From positions 186,001 to 250,000 of the forward strand of contig DASXVA010000001.1 of assembly GCA_036504515.1 (NCBI GenBank): a stretch of 64,000 nucleotides of DNA. Reading direction: 5' to 3'. Within the stretch, counting starts at the first letter, position 1. Each line of letters begins with the position of its first letter. The notes beneath the pieces are model-generated. The model worked only from the letters and a program-made list of their open reading frames with translations. It was not told the origin of the DNA and ran no database searches. Below, piece by piece: positions 42,572-51,679 of the stretch. The position numbers and the translations under genes are program-made. Source of the DNA: AWTP1-18 sp036504515 (GTDB lineage Bacteria; Pseudomonadota; Gammaproteobacteria; Burkholderiales; Rhodocyclaceae).

Positions 42572-43024
42572 TCAAGCAGCCCAGCCCTTGACCCATTCCA
42601 CCGCCAAAGCCAACCGCTCCCGAGCGGCATCACTCATGTCCTCGCCCAAGCCCCAAGTCTCACCCCGAATCCCCAACAACTGGCAAGGCGGCGGTGCTGC
42701 CTTTTCGATGTCCTCATAGACCTGCAACACAGCCTGGGCGGTCATGGCGTGGCTGGTGAAACTGTCGTCCTTGCGCGGCTGCACGTCTTCCACGGAGAAA
42801 GGCGGCGTTGCCACCTTGCTGGCGTCCACGAACAGCACCCGCTGGCGGCCCTTGAGTTCCAGGCAGTCATCCATCTGCAACTGGAAGTCGGTGATGCACT
42901 CGACGCCCGGCAGATCAAGGGCGGCGATGGCGTCCACCAGGGCTGGCCCCAAGGCGTCATCACCCCGGCTGGGATTGCCCCAGCCAAAAATGAGCAGCGG
43001 CGCCCGGGCCGGACTATTGGTCAT
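42572..43024 (-). CDS. hoxW: HoxW hydrogenase maturation protease
   Basis: A 150-residue endopeptidase that trims the C-terminus of HoxH after nickel is in place. It shows the M52-family motifs: GWGNPSRGDDALGP near residue 15, which carries one metal-sensing acidic residue, and FVDAS in the middle, then GETWGLGEDMS. ATG 43024 is chosen; GTG 43030 adds two residues. Last gene of hoxFUYHW, 19 nt after hoxH. Confidence 0.93.
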   Translation of the reverse strand: MTNSPARAPLLIFGWGNPSRGDDALGPALVDAIAALDLPGVECITDFQLQMDDCLELKGRQRVLFVDASKVATPPFSVEDVQPRKDDSFTSHAMTAQAVLQVYEDIEKAAPPPCQLLGIRGETWGLGEDMSDAARERLALAVEWVKGWAA

Positions 43025-43043
43025 CGGCACGTCTTCGCGAAGG

Positions 43044-44552
43044 TCAAAGGACGATGAGTTCGCCGGTCGGCTGATGGCGCAGGCCGGCGCTGTCCTTGGT
43101 CACCTTGTCGATCACCACGCCGCCCGCGTCCACCAAACTCACTTCCAAAGGCATCTGCCCCAGGGCGTGGGTGGCGCAGGAAAGGCAGGGGTCGTAGGCG
43201 CGTATGGCGCACTCGATGTGGTTGAGCAGACCTTCGGTGATTTCCTGGCCGTCCAGGTATTGCTTGGCGACGGTGCGGATGGCTTCGTTCATGGCCTGAT
43301 TGTTGTTTGTGGTGGAAACGATCAGGTTGCAGTAGGTGACGAGGTCATCGTCGTTGACCCGGTAATGGTGGAACAGCGTACCCCGGGGCGCTTCGATGAC
43401 GCCCACCGCTTCGTGACGACGTTCGCCCCGCTCGGCCATCAGGTTGGTACCGAGCAGTTCCGGGTCGTTGAGCAGATCGCGAATCACTTCGGCGGCGTGG
43501 AGGATTTCGATCAGCCGCGCCCAGTGGAAAACCAGGGTGCCGTGCACCGGCCGGCCATTACCCAGGGCCAGCATGATCTGCCGCTCGGCCTCGGCCAGGG
43601 GCGTGTTGAGATAGCTGGCGGACTGGATGCGGGCCAGGGGGCCGACCTTGTACCAACCCTTGTCGGCGCCGAGGGACTTGATGTGGGGGAACTTCATGTA
43701 GCTCCAGGGCTTGATGTCTTCCTGAAGCACGCTCTGGTAGGTGGAATAGTCCACCTGATCGAAAATGGTTTTGCCTTCCGCATCCACTGCCCGCAGGGCG
43801 CCGTGGTAGAGATCGAGGGCGCCATCGGGAGCGACCAGGCCCATCATGTTGGAATCGAATTCGCCGAAGCGGTTGTAGAAACCGGGATTGGTTTCGTGCA
43901 GGCGGCGCACCAGGGCAACGGCGCCTTGGGTCCAGGTGATGATCTGGTCGATGTCCTTTGCCATCTCGTCCCGCTCGGCCCGGCTCAAGGCCTTGTTCAT
44001 GCCGCCGGGAATGGCGCCGGTGCCGTGCACCCGCTTGCCGGAAACGTGGCGGATGATCTCCTGGCCGTATTTGCGGATCAACACGCCCTGCTTGGCGATC
44101 TCCGGAAAATCAAGGGCGACGCCGACGATGTTGCGCCGGGTGAAGTCGCTGTCGAAGCCCAGCAGCAGGTCGGGGGAGGCCAGGTGGAAGAAATGAACGG
44201 CGTGGGACTGCACGATCTGGCCGTAGTGCATCAGACGCCGCAGTTTTTCGGCGGTGGGCGTGATCGGGCCATAGCCAGCGATCTGGTCCATGGCCTTGAC
44301 GGCGGCCAGTTGGTGGCTCACGGGGCAGATGCCGCACAGGCGCTGCACGGCCACCGGCACTTCCCAATAGGGACGGCCTTCGATGAAAACTTCGAAGCCG
44401 CGGAATTCGACGATGTGCAGGCGGACCTGATGGATCTTGTTGTTTTCATCCAGCAGCAAAGTGACCTTGCCATGGCCCTCGACGCGGGTGACGGGATCAA
44501 TCGCAACCCGACGCAGGGTTTCGGGATTGGCGGCGGTTTCCAGTTCAAACAT
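43044..44552 (-). CDS. hoxH: Bidirectional [NiFe] hydrogenase large subunit HoxH
   Basis: Carries the Ni-Fe site of the cytoplasmic NAD-reducing hydrogenase. The two nickel ligand motifs are RLCGICPVSH (Cys73, Cys76) and DPCLSCATH (Cys456, Cys459) near the end. About 40 residues follow His462; HoxW is expected to cut there after nickel insertion. The 502-residue length fits. ATG 44552 is preceded by the HoxY gene on the same strand, 16 nt away. Hyp maturation genes are not in the window. Confidence 0.97.
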   Translation of the reverse strand: MFELETAANPETLRRVAIDPVTRVEGHGKVTLLLDENNKIHQVRLHIVEFRGFEVFIEGRPYWEVPVAVQRLCGICPVSHQLAAVKAMDQIAGYGPITPTAEKLRRLMHYGQIVQSHAVHFFHLASPDLLLGFDSDFTRRNIVGVALDFPEIAKQGVLIRKYGQEIIRHVSGKRVHGTGAIPGGMNKALSRAERDEMAKDIDQIITWTQGAVALVRRLHETNPGFYNRFGEFDSNMMGLVAPDGALDLYHGALRAVDAEGKTIFDQVDYSTYQSVLQEDIKPWSYMKFPHIKSLGADKGWYKVGPLARIQSASYLNTPLAEAERQIMLALGNGRPVHGTLVFHWARLIEILHAAEVIRDLLNDPELLGTNLMAERGERRHEAVGVIEAPRGTLFHHYRVNDDDLVTYCNLIVSTTNNNQAMNEAIRTVAKQYLDGQEITEGLLNHIECAIRAYDPCLSCATHALGQMPLEVSLVDAGGVVIDKVTKDSAGLRHQPTGELIVL

Positions 44553-44568
44553 GGGTTCGTGTCTCCGA

Positions 44569-45120
44569 TCAGTCGAACTTGAGCATTGGGTGCTCGATAC
44601 GGGGGGTGCGGCCGGTCAGCAGATCGGTGAGAAATTTCCAGATGGTGTCGCCGGACGGGGGGCAGCCCGGCACGAAATAGTCGACCCGGACGATTTCATT
44701 GATGGGGTACACCTTCTCCAACAACAGCGGCAGTTCCGGATCGTTAGGCACCTGCACTTCGCCACTGCCCTCGGCGCGGTACACCTGTGTCAGGCAACGA
44801 CGCACGTCGAGGTTGTTGCGTTGGGCCGGCAAACCACCGTTGATGGCGCAGGCGCCGAGGGCCACCAGCACCTTGCTGTTGGCCCGCAACTCCCGCAGCA
44901 CGTGCACGTTTTCCGCGTTGCAAACCCCGCCTTCGATCAGGGCCACATCGCAATGACCGCAGTGCTTGATGTCGGTGATCGGGGAACGGTCGAACTCCAC
45001 CAGATGGGCCAGTTCGATCAGGCGCTCGTCAATGTCGAGCAGGGACATGTGGCAGCCGAAGCAGCCGGAAAGGGAGGTGGTGGCGATGCGCAGCTTGCGT
45101 ACTTGTTCGGGAGCGTTCAT
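44569..45120 (-). CDS. hoxY: Bidirectional [NiFe] hydrogenase small subunit HoxY
   Basis: A 183-residue protein that carries the proximal [4Fe-4S] cluster next to the Ni-Fe site. Cluster cysteines are in GCFGCHMSLLD, GACAINGG and VPGCPPSGD. It is short, lacking the signal peptide and extra clusters of membrane-bound hydrogenases, which fits the cytoplasmic Hox type. ATG 45120 lies 1 nt after the hoxU stop. Confidence 0.96.
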   Translation of the reverse strand: MNAPEQVRKLRIATTSLSGCFGCHMSLLDIDERLIELAHLVEFDRSPITDIKHCGHCDVALIEGGVCNAENVHVLRELRANSKVLVALGACAINGGLPAQRNNLDVRRCLTQVYRAEGSGEVQVPNDPELPLLLEKVYPINEIVRVDYFVPGCPPSGDTIWKFLTDLLTGRTPRIEHPMLKFD

Positions 45121-45121
45121 G

Positions 45122-45889
45122 TCACACCTTCTCCGCCAGGGATTCGTCGGTGGCGACCGGGTTGGCGTCAATGCGCCGCGTAGCCAGGTAGTCGGTCTGG
45201 TTGCTGATGGCAGCGTCGTCGAACTGGCGATCACCAATGGGCACCTTGAAAGCCGTGCGCTTGGGCAGGATGGCTCCCACCGGGCAGACGTGGGCAGCTT
45301 TGTCGTCCAGGGTCAGGGTGCTGTCCTTGAGTAGTCCGCTGGGCGAATCCACCACCACCTGAGAAGCCGGACCACGACCCGCCAGCATGAACACGCTCTT
45401 GCCATCCAGATCACGGCTGGCCCGCACGCACAACTCGCACATCACGCAGCGGTTGCGATCCAGCCAGATATCGGGGTGGGATGCGTCCACTGCCCGGTCG
45501 GGGAAGCTGTGGCGGAAGTGGGGCGTCAGCATTTCCAGGTCGTAGGCCAGGGCTTGCAACTGACAGTTGCCACTCTTTTCGCAGCCGGGGCAAAAGTGGT
45601 TGCCTTCGACAAAGAGCATTTGCAGCAGTACACGGCGGCGATCGTTGATGGCGGGCGTATTGTTTTCCACTTCCAGCCCGGGCAGTGCCTGCTGGGTACA
45701 GGCTGAACCGTTGCGGCCATTCACCGTCACGGTGCACAACTTGCAACTGCCGTGGGGCTTGAGTTCCGGGTGGTGACACAGGTGAGGAATGTAGACGCCG
45801 GCATTGAGGGCCGCTTGTAACACTGTCTGCCCGTGATCGAATTCGATGATCTGACCGTCGATGGTGAAGGTGTCTTTGGTATCGCTCAT
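45122..45889 (-). CDS. hoxU: Bidirectional hydrogenase diaphorase subunit HoxU
   Basis: A 255-residue iron-sulfur protein, homologous to the N-terminus of NuoG, that links HoxF to HoxY. An N-terminal [2Fe-2S] domain (residues 8-95) has HLCHHPELKPHGSCKLC; then FCPGCEKSGNC with an N3-type site and NRCVMCELCV with a ferredoxin-type cluster. This arrangement is diagnostic for HoxU. It begins 12 nt after hoxF and its stop is 1 nt before the hoxY start. Confidence 0.96.
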   Translation of the reverse strand: MSDTKDTFTIDGQIIEFDHGQTVLQAALNAGVYIPHLCHHPELKPHGSCKLCTVTVNGRNGSACTQQALPGLEVENNTPAINDRRRVLLQMLFVEGNHFCPGCEKSGNCQLQALAYDLEMLTPHFRHSFPDRAVDASHPDIWLDRNRCVMCELCVRASRDLDGKSVFMLAGRGPASQVVVDSPSGLLKDSTLTLDDKAAHVCPVGAILPKRTAFKVPIGDRQFDDAAISNQTDYLATRRIDANPVATDESLAEKV

Positions 45890-45900
45890 ATTCCGTTCCC

Positions 45901-47715
45901 TCAGTGTTCAACGTGCTCGGAAAAATGCGCTTCGGCATCGTCGCGGCCGCTGACTTCCCGCGCCTTGGCGAGGGATAGATCAAGGTCGAAGGCGGGCACG
46001 AAATCGGTTTGCGCCAAGCGGCGCTCGTAGGTCGGACGGAATTTCTGCACCGTGTCGGCGATGGCATTGCCCGCCGTCTGGCCAAGACCGCAATGGCTGC
46101 CGGGTTTGAGCACCTGCTGCAGGCGCAACAGTTCGTTCATTTCATACTGGGTGCCCTTGCCGGCGGCGATCTTGTCCATGATGTCACTGAGCAAATGGGT
46201 ACCAACCCGGCAAGGTGTACAGAAACCGCAGGACTCGTGGGCGAAGAAATGGATGAAGTTGCGCGCCACTTCGAACATGTCGCGGTTCTTGCCGAAGATC
46301 ATGAAGGAGCCGGCGGTGGGCACGTCTTCAAATGCGATGCGGCGACCAAATTCCCGTTCCGACAAACAGACGCCGGAGGCACCACTGACCTGTACAGCGA
46401 TGGCATCCTTGGCGCCACAGTCTTCCAGCACCTGGGAAATGCGCACACCGAAAGCATATTCGTAGAGACCGGGACGTTCGCAGTCGCCGGAGACGGAGAG
46501 AACTTTTGTGCCGGTGGACTGCTTGGTACCGATGGCTTCGTACCACTTGCCGCCGTGGATAGCGATTTCGGTGGCTTTGCACAGGGTCTCGACGTTGTTC
46601 ACCACGGTCGGCTTGTTCATGTAGCCGCTGGTCACGGGGAAAGGCGGACGGACCCGGGGACGGCCAGCTTTGCCTTCAAGGGACTCGATCAGGGCCGATT
46701 CCTCGCCGCAAACGTAGGCACCGGCGCCGAGGTGAATCTCGATGTCAAAATCGAAACCGGCGACACCAGCGATGGATTTTCCCAACAGGTTCTGTCGACG
46801 CATTTCAGCGAGGTAGGCTTCCAGGGGTGCCAGCAAATAAAGGTATTCGCCACGCAGGTAAAGGAAGCCCTGCTGGGCGCCGACGGTATAGGCGGCGATG
46901 ACCATGCCCTCGAACACGCGGCCGGGGTAAGACTGGAGCAACACCCGGTCCTTGAAAGTGCCGGGTTCACCTTCATCGGCATTGCAGACGATGTAGCGCT
47001 GATCGGCCGGGGTCTTGCGACCGGCATCCCACTTGATGGCCGTGGTGAAACCGGCACCGCCGCGACCGCGCAGATTGGCGGCCTTGATTTCGGCCAGCAT
47101 GCCGTCGCGGCCTCGGGCGATGGCGGCCTTGATGGCTTCGCCAGGAATGTGGTTGCCGCCAAGCAGCATGTCGGCCCGATGGATGTTGTCGCTGACGGCG
47201 AAGAACTCGGCTGGCCAATGCGTGAGGGGCACCTGCTTGCGGATCAGATCGCAGATTTCATCGGCCCGGTGCAGGGTCATGCGGGTAATGGCGTGGTTGT
47301 TAACCAGAATAGCCGGTCCCTGGTCACACATGCCGGTGCAGGAGGTGTAATCAATGCTGACCAAGCCGTCGGCGGACACCTTGCCCGCTTCCAGTTTCAG
47401 TCGATGCAGAAAGTGGTTGAAGATGTCATGGTTGTCCAACATGCGATCAGTGATGTTGTTGGACACAAGGATGCGGTAGCGGCCGCGGTTTTCCCGGTAG
47501 AAGAAGGCGTAGAAGTCTCGCGTGCTCCGCACCTGGGCCTGGGACATGCCCATGGCCCGGGCAAGATAGGCCACCGTTTCGTCTGAGAGGTAATCAAGGA
47601 CTTCCTGCACCTCGCGCAGGATTTGCACAAGCCGGTCAGGGCGCCGGTGATGTTTGTCGAGTATGGAATCAACCAGAGGTCCGAGCGCAGTCGGTGATAC
47701 TAATGTCGCAGTCAC
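45901..47715 (-). CDS. hoxF: Bidirectional hydrogenase diaphorase subunit HoxF
   Basis: A 604-residue NADH-oxidising subunit, a fusion of NuoE-like and NuoF-like parts. The NuoE part (1-150) has SCTGMCDQGP with [2Fe-2S] cysteines; the NuoF part has the FMN/NAD loop GRGGAGFTTAIKWD near residue 215 and the [4Fe-4S] motif ESCGFCTPCRVGTH near 500. GTG 47715 is the start, with GAGG upstream. It is the first gene of hoxFUYHW; the promoter is in the preceding 226 nt. Confidence 0.97.
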   Translation of the reverse strand: MTATLVSPTALGPLVDSILDKHHRRPDRLVQILREVQEVLDYLSDETVAYLARAMGMSQAQVRSTRDFYAFFYRENRGRYRILVSNNITDRMLDNHDIFNHFLHRLKLEAGKVSADGLVSIDYTSCTGMCDQGPAILVNNHAITRMTLHRADEICDLIRKQVPLTHWPAEFFAVSDNIHRADMLLGGNHIPGEAIKAAIARGRDGMLAEIKAANLRGRGGAGFTTAIKWDAGRKTPADQRYIVCNADEGEPGTFKDRVLLQSYPGRVFEGMVIAAYTVGAQQGFLYLRGEYLYLLAPLEAYLAEMRRQNLLGKSIAGVAGFDFDIEIHLGAGAYVCGEESALIESLEGKAGRPRVRPPFPVTSGYMNKPTVVNNVETLCKATEIAIHGGKWYEAIGTKQSTGTKVLSVSGDCERPGLYEYAFGVRISQVLEDCGAKDAIAVQVSGASGVCLSEREFGRRIAFEDVPTAGSFMIFGKNRDMFEVARNFIHFFAHESCGFCTPCRVGTHLLSDIMDKIAAGKGTQYEMNELLRLQQVLKPGSHCGLGQTAGNAIADTVQKFRPTYERRLAQTDFVPAFDLDLSLAKAREVSGRDDAEAHFSEHVEH

Positions 47716-47941
47716 GGTGCCACTTCCTCGATAGGGAAAAGTGGCAAGTACACTATAGAAATAGTCGGGTACGGACTTGCGTTAGGTCAAGTGAAAGCGT
47801 GCCTTGGAGATGTCGTAAGAATTTGTTGGCATCGCACATCTCTGCTTTCAACTCGATGAAAACCCGCACCACAGGAGCCCTTGGCGGCAAGCGTGACGAA
47901 TTTGTGCAGTGCGAAATTTAGAGCGTACTCATGTACATCGT

Positions 47942-48301
47942 TCACCTTTTACGTTTCTTCGCTCCCGCCCGCACCGCACATGCCAACGCACCTCGCGCCC
48001 AAGGTGCCATGGCATTAGGACTGTCCAGGGCTTCTTCCGGCGCCGACCAATAGGCCATGGTGATGGTGCGTCCGTCGGGATAGCAATAGCTGAACGGTTC
48101 GCTGCCGGCAGCGCGAAAACGGGCTTGGTTTTCTTCGTCATCTGCCTTGAGGTAGAGCACCTCGTTGGCGATCAGAGCGAAAAAGAAATCGTCGCAATAG
48201 AAACCCCAACCGCCGAACATAGCCTTGGTGTGAATGTTGCCCAGAGGCGCAAACAACTCCTGGGACCAGCGCACAATTTCAGGCAAGGGTTTGCGGGCCA
48301 T
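47942..48301 (-). CDS. TfoX N-terminal domain protein
   Basis: A 119-residue protein with only the N-terminal half of TfoX (KAMFGGWGFYCDDFFFAL, then LYLKADDEN-type segments). In competence-related TfoX a C-terminal domain follows, absent here. The function of stand-alone versions is unknown. It lies upstream of hoxF on the same strand, 226 nt away, and its basic C-terminus (RAGAKKRKR) may contact nucleic acid. Confidence 0.85.
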   Translation of the reverse strand: MARKPLPEIVRWSQELFAPLGNIHTKAMFGGWGFYCDDFFFALIANEVLYLKADDEENQARFRAAGSEPFSYCYPDGRTITMAYWSAPEEALDSPNAMAPWARGALACAVRAGAKKRKR

Positions 48302-48323
48302 GGCGTATTTCTATGCTCTCGGA

Positions 48324-49160
48324 TTACTGGCGGATATCCCCGTTGTTCTCAGGCACGTCACCCGCCACGCTGCTGCGGAAGGGATTGATGTCGAGGCCGC
48401 CGCGGCGGGTGTAGCGAGCGTACACTGACAGCCGTTCGGGCTGGCAGCGGGCCATGATGTCGGTGTAGATCCGTTCCACACAATGCTCGTGAAAGCCACT
48501 GTGCTGGCGGTAGGAAACGATGTAGGCGAGCAGGCCGGCGCGATCGATGGCGGGGCCACGATAGGCGATGCGCACTGCCGCCCAATCCGGCTGGCCGGTG
48601 ACGGGACAGTTGGATTTGAGCAGATGGGAAACCAGGGTTTCTTCCACCACGCCATCACCGCAAGTAAGCAGTTCCGGGGCAGGCTGGTAGTGCTTGATTT
48701 CCACCGCCAGATCGTCGATCACAGTGCCAGAAAAATTGCGCAAGCTGCGCTGCTCATTCGGCAGCAAGGGGCTGACTTTCACGGCCACCGGAGCACCAGC
48801 GGCGGCGGATAAATCCCGGGCAATCGCCGCCTCGACTTCCGCCGCAGAAGCAAATACCGACTGACTGAAGGAGTTCAGGTAGAGCTTGATGGATTTGGAT
48901 TCGACGATATTGTCCGAGGTGGCCGGCACGTCGAAACGCAGGGCTGCCACGAAAGGCTTGCCCTGGCTGTCGAGCCAGGAAAGCTCATAACCGTTCCAGA
49001 CATCCACGCCATAAAAAGGCAAGGCGCCGGCAACGCCCAGAGCATCCCGTTGAGGTTGGCGGGAAACGGGAAAGAGCAGTTCCGGCGCGTAGGTGTCCCG
49101 GTAGCTGACCGTCGCGCCGAGGGGGGAGCCGTGCAGATTAGCGGGCGTGGTGGTGTTCAT
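48324..49160 (-). CDS. queF: NADPH-dependent 7-cyano-7-deazaguanine reductase
   Basis: Reduces preQ0 to preQ1 in queuosine biosynthesis. The 278-residue protein is the long, YqcD-type bimodular form: an N-terminal inactive half and a C-terminal catalytic half. The active-site Cys185 and Asp192 are in SNCPVTGQPDW, and the NADPH-binding ESKS-IKLYLNSF motif is present. ATG 49160 overlaps the hpt stop (TGATG), so the two are coupled; a TTG at 49163 is unlikely. Confidence 0.95.
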   Translation of the reverse strand: MNTTTPANLHGSPLGATVSYRDTYAPELLFPVSRQPQRDALGVAGALPFYGVDVWNGYELSWLDSQGKPFVAALRFDVPATSDNIVESKSIKLYLNSFSQSVFASAAEVEAAIARDLSAAAGAPVAVKVSPLLPNEQRSLRNFSGTVIDDLAVEIKHYQPAPELLTCGDGVVEETLVSHLLKSNCPVTGQPDWAAVRIAYRGPAIDRAGLLAYIVSYRQHSGFHEHCVERIYTDIMARCQPERLSVYARYTRRGGLDINPFRSSVAGDVPENNGDIRQ

Positions 49161-49714
49161 CAATGTCCTTTCAAGGCGTAGATGCCGGGCGCGTTGCGCC
49201 AGTAGCCCTTGTAATCCATGCCGCAGCCGAACAGATAACGGTCTTCGATATCAAGGCCGCTGAAGTCGGCCCGCATGTCGGGAATGGCTTTGCGCTCGTG
49301 CACCTTGTGCACCAGTACGGCGCTGTACACCGCGGCGGCGCCTTCTTCCTTGAAATGGTTGAGGATGGCTTTGAGGGTGTGGCCTTCATCGAGGATGTCA
49401 TCCAGCACCAACACCGTTTTGCCGCGCAAATCCTGGGTTGGCCGCACGCGCCAGTCGAGCTGATCGCCGCACAGGCTGTTGCCGTAACGGGTGGCGTGGA
49501 TGTAGGACTGCTGCAGGGGGAAGTCCAGCAGGCAGAGCAGACGGCCAGCCAACACCAGTCCGCCGTTCATGACGCAGTAAATGAGGGGGTTGCGGTCCCT
49601 CAACTGGGCACTGATGGCAGCAGCCATGCGGGCCATGGCTTCGTCCACCTGCTGCGGTGTAGCGAGGCAGTCCGCCTCGACCATGGCTTGTTTGACTTCT
49701 TCCAGGTCAATCAT
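49160..49714 (-). CDS. hpt: Hypoxanthine-guanine phosphoribosyltransferase
   Basis: Salvages hypoxanthine or guanine with PRPP. The 184-residue protein has the PRPP-binding motif VLVLDDILDEGHTL (about 101-114), the N-terminal MNGGLVLAG flexible-loop region, and the C-terminal base-binding segment YLFGCGMDYKGYWRN. The start MIDLEE at 49714 is supported by AAGGA 6 nt upstream; earlier in-frame starts belong to the overlapping upstream frame. It overlaps the upstream membrane protein gene and queF by a few bases. Confidence 0.95.
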   Translation of the reverse strand: MIDLEEVKQAMVEADCLATPQQVDEAMARMAAAISAQLRDRNPLIYCVMNGGLVLAGRLLCLLDFPLQQSYIHATRYGNSLCGDQLDWRVRPTQDLRGKTVLVLDDILDEGHTLKAILNHFKEEGAAAVYSAVLVHKVHERKAIPDMRADFSGLDIEDRYLFGCGMDYKGYWRNAPGIYALKGH

Positions 49715-50354
49715 CTTCCGTCCTTCTTTCATGGGTTCGGCGTTCGGTGCCGTCTTCGGTCCGCCTATTTTCTTCTTCTGCCAGCGACTGGCGCAAGACG
49801 TGAAGCTGCTGGGCGTAGTGCTCACCGTCGCCGTAATTGGCGAACTGCTCGTAACGGTGGTGGGCGTTGGCCACCTTACGGGCATGCTTGATGGGGCACC
49901 AGTATTGTTCAGTACGGGCGGTGATCTCGCTGGCGTAGGCCAACAGACCATTGCCATAACTGCAGTAGGCGCAGTTGATTTTTTCGACCACATTCAGATA
50001 CGCCAGATGGGCCCGGTCAAAAACAAAGTAGTCACTGCGCCGCACCCGGGCAATGCCGTAGAGGGGGAAACAGGTCCACTGGTAAAGGCTCATGCACAGG
50101 TCGAACAACACCAGGGGCAAAGCCATGCCGTAGATGATGGGTGCGGAAAGAAGGCTCTGGGGCCGGCTTTGGCTCAGCCAGCGAAACAGGCCGGTGCGCA
50201 GGTGCTTATGGGCCTCGCGCACACTTTGTTCAAAGACCACCCGCTTGCCCTGAAGCTCGAAAAAAACCCGGTGTTCCTGTTCGTGCAACGCTTTCTTTAG
50301 TTCGTTTTGCAGGCTGTTGATCTGGCCCAGCAAGTCACGGATACGGTCGGTCAT
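49707..50354 (-). CDS. Conserved membrane protein, unknown function
   Basis: A protein of about 215 residues from ATG 50354; a start at 50456 would add 34 residues without a ribosome site. It has a short coiled coil (10-45), a hydrophobic segment (about 75-110, YGMALPLVLFDLCMSLYQW) with one or two membrane helices, and then conserved CAYCSYGNG and YWCPIKHARK. The paired cysteines could bind metal, but I do not recognise the family. The Glu/Arg-rich end overlaps the hpt start by 8 nt. Confidence 0.7.
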   Translation of the reverse strand: MTDRIRDLLGQINSLQNELKKALHEQEHRVFFELQGKRVVFEQSVREAHKHLRTGLFRWLSQSRPQSLLSAPIIYGMALPLVLFDLCMSLYQWTCFPLYGIARVRRSDYFVFDRAHLAYLNVVEKINCAYCSYGNGLLAYASEITARTEQYWCPIKHARKVANAHHRYEQFANYGDGEHYAQQLHVLRQSLAEEENRRTEDGTERRTHERRTEDD

Positions 50355-50549
50355 GCTGTCCTGGCCCTCGCAGAATAGCGGGAATGTTACCTCAGCCTGT
50401 AATGGCGGCCTTTCCCGGGCTTGTTCCCCCGCTAATTCAAACGAAGGATTGTTCATTTATTAGTCACATTTTTGCTAAAATCTTGCGCTTTCCACCATAA
50501 AACAACCCGAAAAGGGTGAAGCGGCACCATCGCTTCCTTGTTTTTGCCC

Positions 50550-51656
50550 ATGAACCCCGCAGCCTCTGCCACGTCCAGACTACCCCTTGCCGATGCCCTG
50601 AAAGCCATTGCGGCTCAGATCATCGTCCTGCACCACCTCATCCATTACGGCCCCATGTCCAATGCGGCCTACGATTTGGCGCCCTGGTTGTTCGACTGGA
50701 TGGATCAATACGGCCGCATGGCGGTCCAGGTTTTCCTCGTGGTGGGTGGCTATCTGGCAGCCCGTACCCTGATGCCTGCTGCCACCCCGGTTAACTGGGA
50801 CATCCTGCCTCAGATCGGGCGCCGCTATCTGCGGCTGGTAATTCCCTACACCGCGGCCCTGGTACTGGCCATCGGCCTTTCTGCCGTTGCCCGCCAATTG
50901 ATGGACCACGACTCCATCTCCGCCCCGGCCACCGCCCCCCAGGTCACGGCTCACCTGCTGCTGGTGCAAGGACTGCTCAATTACGAATCCCTTTCTGCCG
51001 GTGTCTGGTATCTGGCCATCGACTTCCAGTTGTACTCCCTGCTGGCACTAATGCTCTGGTTGCCGCGCAAGACCGGCTGGAGCCGGCTGGCCCTGCCTGC
51101 CATCATGATCCTGATGACGGTTTCCCTGTTCCACTTCAATCTGAACAGCGACTGGGATAACTGGGCGCCCTACTTTTTCGGCTCCTACGCCATCGGCGCC
51201 CTGGCCTACTGGGCCACGGTGCGCAATCGCAACTGGTCCTGTGCTGCCGGCATCACCCTGGTCTGCGGTCTGGCCCTGCTGATGGATTTCCGTTGGCGCA
51301 TCCTGCTGGCCCTGGCTACGGCCCTGATCCTGCTGGCCCCGCTGCGCATGGTCTGGTTTGAGAAGCTGATCACTTCCCGCCCCATTGCCTTCCTGTCGCA
51401 GATTTCATTCGCTACCTTTCTGGTGCACTTCCCCGTGTGCCTGGTGGTGAATGGTCTCTTCGTCCGCTTTGAATTGACCCATCCCGTCGCCAATGCCTTT
51501 GGCGTTGTGCTGGCCTGGCTGGCCAGTCTGGCAATGGGCGCCCTGTTCTACCGTGTCATCGGTCAGGGCTTGATGCCTCGCCTCGGCATGGCGCGCCGGG
51601 TCAAGCCCAAAGCGGCCCCTGCCCTGCCCGTCAATACCAGCAAACAGACCGGCTAA
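50550..51656 (+). CDS. Acyltransferase-3 family membrane protein
   Basis: A 368-residue integral membrane protein with about 10 TM helices of the acyltransferase-3 (OafA/NodX-like) family, which O-acetylates surface sugars. The conserved His is in IVLHHLIHYG and the Arg-containing GGYLAARTL segment follows; VWYLAIDFQLY is the other signature. Acceptor unknown. ATG 50550 is chosen over an earlier in-frame codon 12 nt before. It stands alone, divergent from the unknown membrane protein and convergent with a methyltransferase. Confidence 0.88.
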   Translation: MNPAASATSRLPLADALKAIAAQIIVLHHLIHYGPMSNAAYDLAPWLFDWMDQYGRMAVQVFLVVGGYLAARTLMPAATPVNWDILPQIGRRYLRLVIPYTAALVLAIGLSAVARQLMDHDSISAPATAPQVTAHLLLVQGLLNYESLSAGVWYLAIDFQLYSLLALMLWLPRKTGWSRLALPAIMILMTVSLFHFNLNSDWDNWAPYFFGSYAIGALAYWATVRNRNWSCAAGITLVCGLALLMDFRWRILLALATALILLAPLRMVWFEKLITSRPIAFLSQISFATFLVHFPVCLVVNGLFVRFELTHPVANAFGVVLAWLASLAMGALFYRVIGQGLMPRLGMARRVKPKAAPALPVNTSKQTG

Positions 51657-51679
51657 GAGCCCGAGGCTCTCGCCCGGCT

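Noticed and set aside
42744..44582. A 612-residue open frame opposite hoxH
   Set aside because: The hoxH reading has nickel ligands and family length; the opposite frame has no domain and unusual composition.
46009..47586. A 525-residue open frame opposite hoxF
   Set aside because: No domain matched, and hoxF itself is certain.
47716..47941. Sigma-54 (-24/-12) promoter before hoxF
   Set aside because: A GGCACG segment is present, but the GC of the -12 box is not at the required distance. No convincing site was found.
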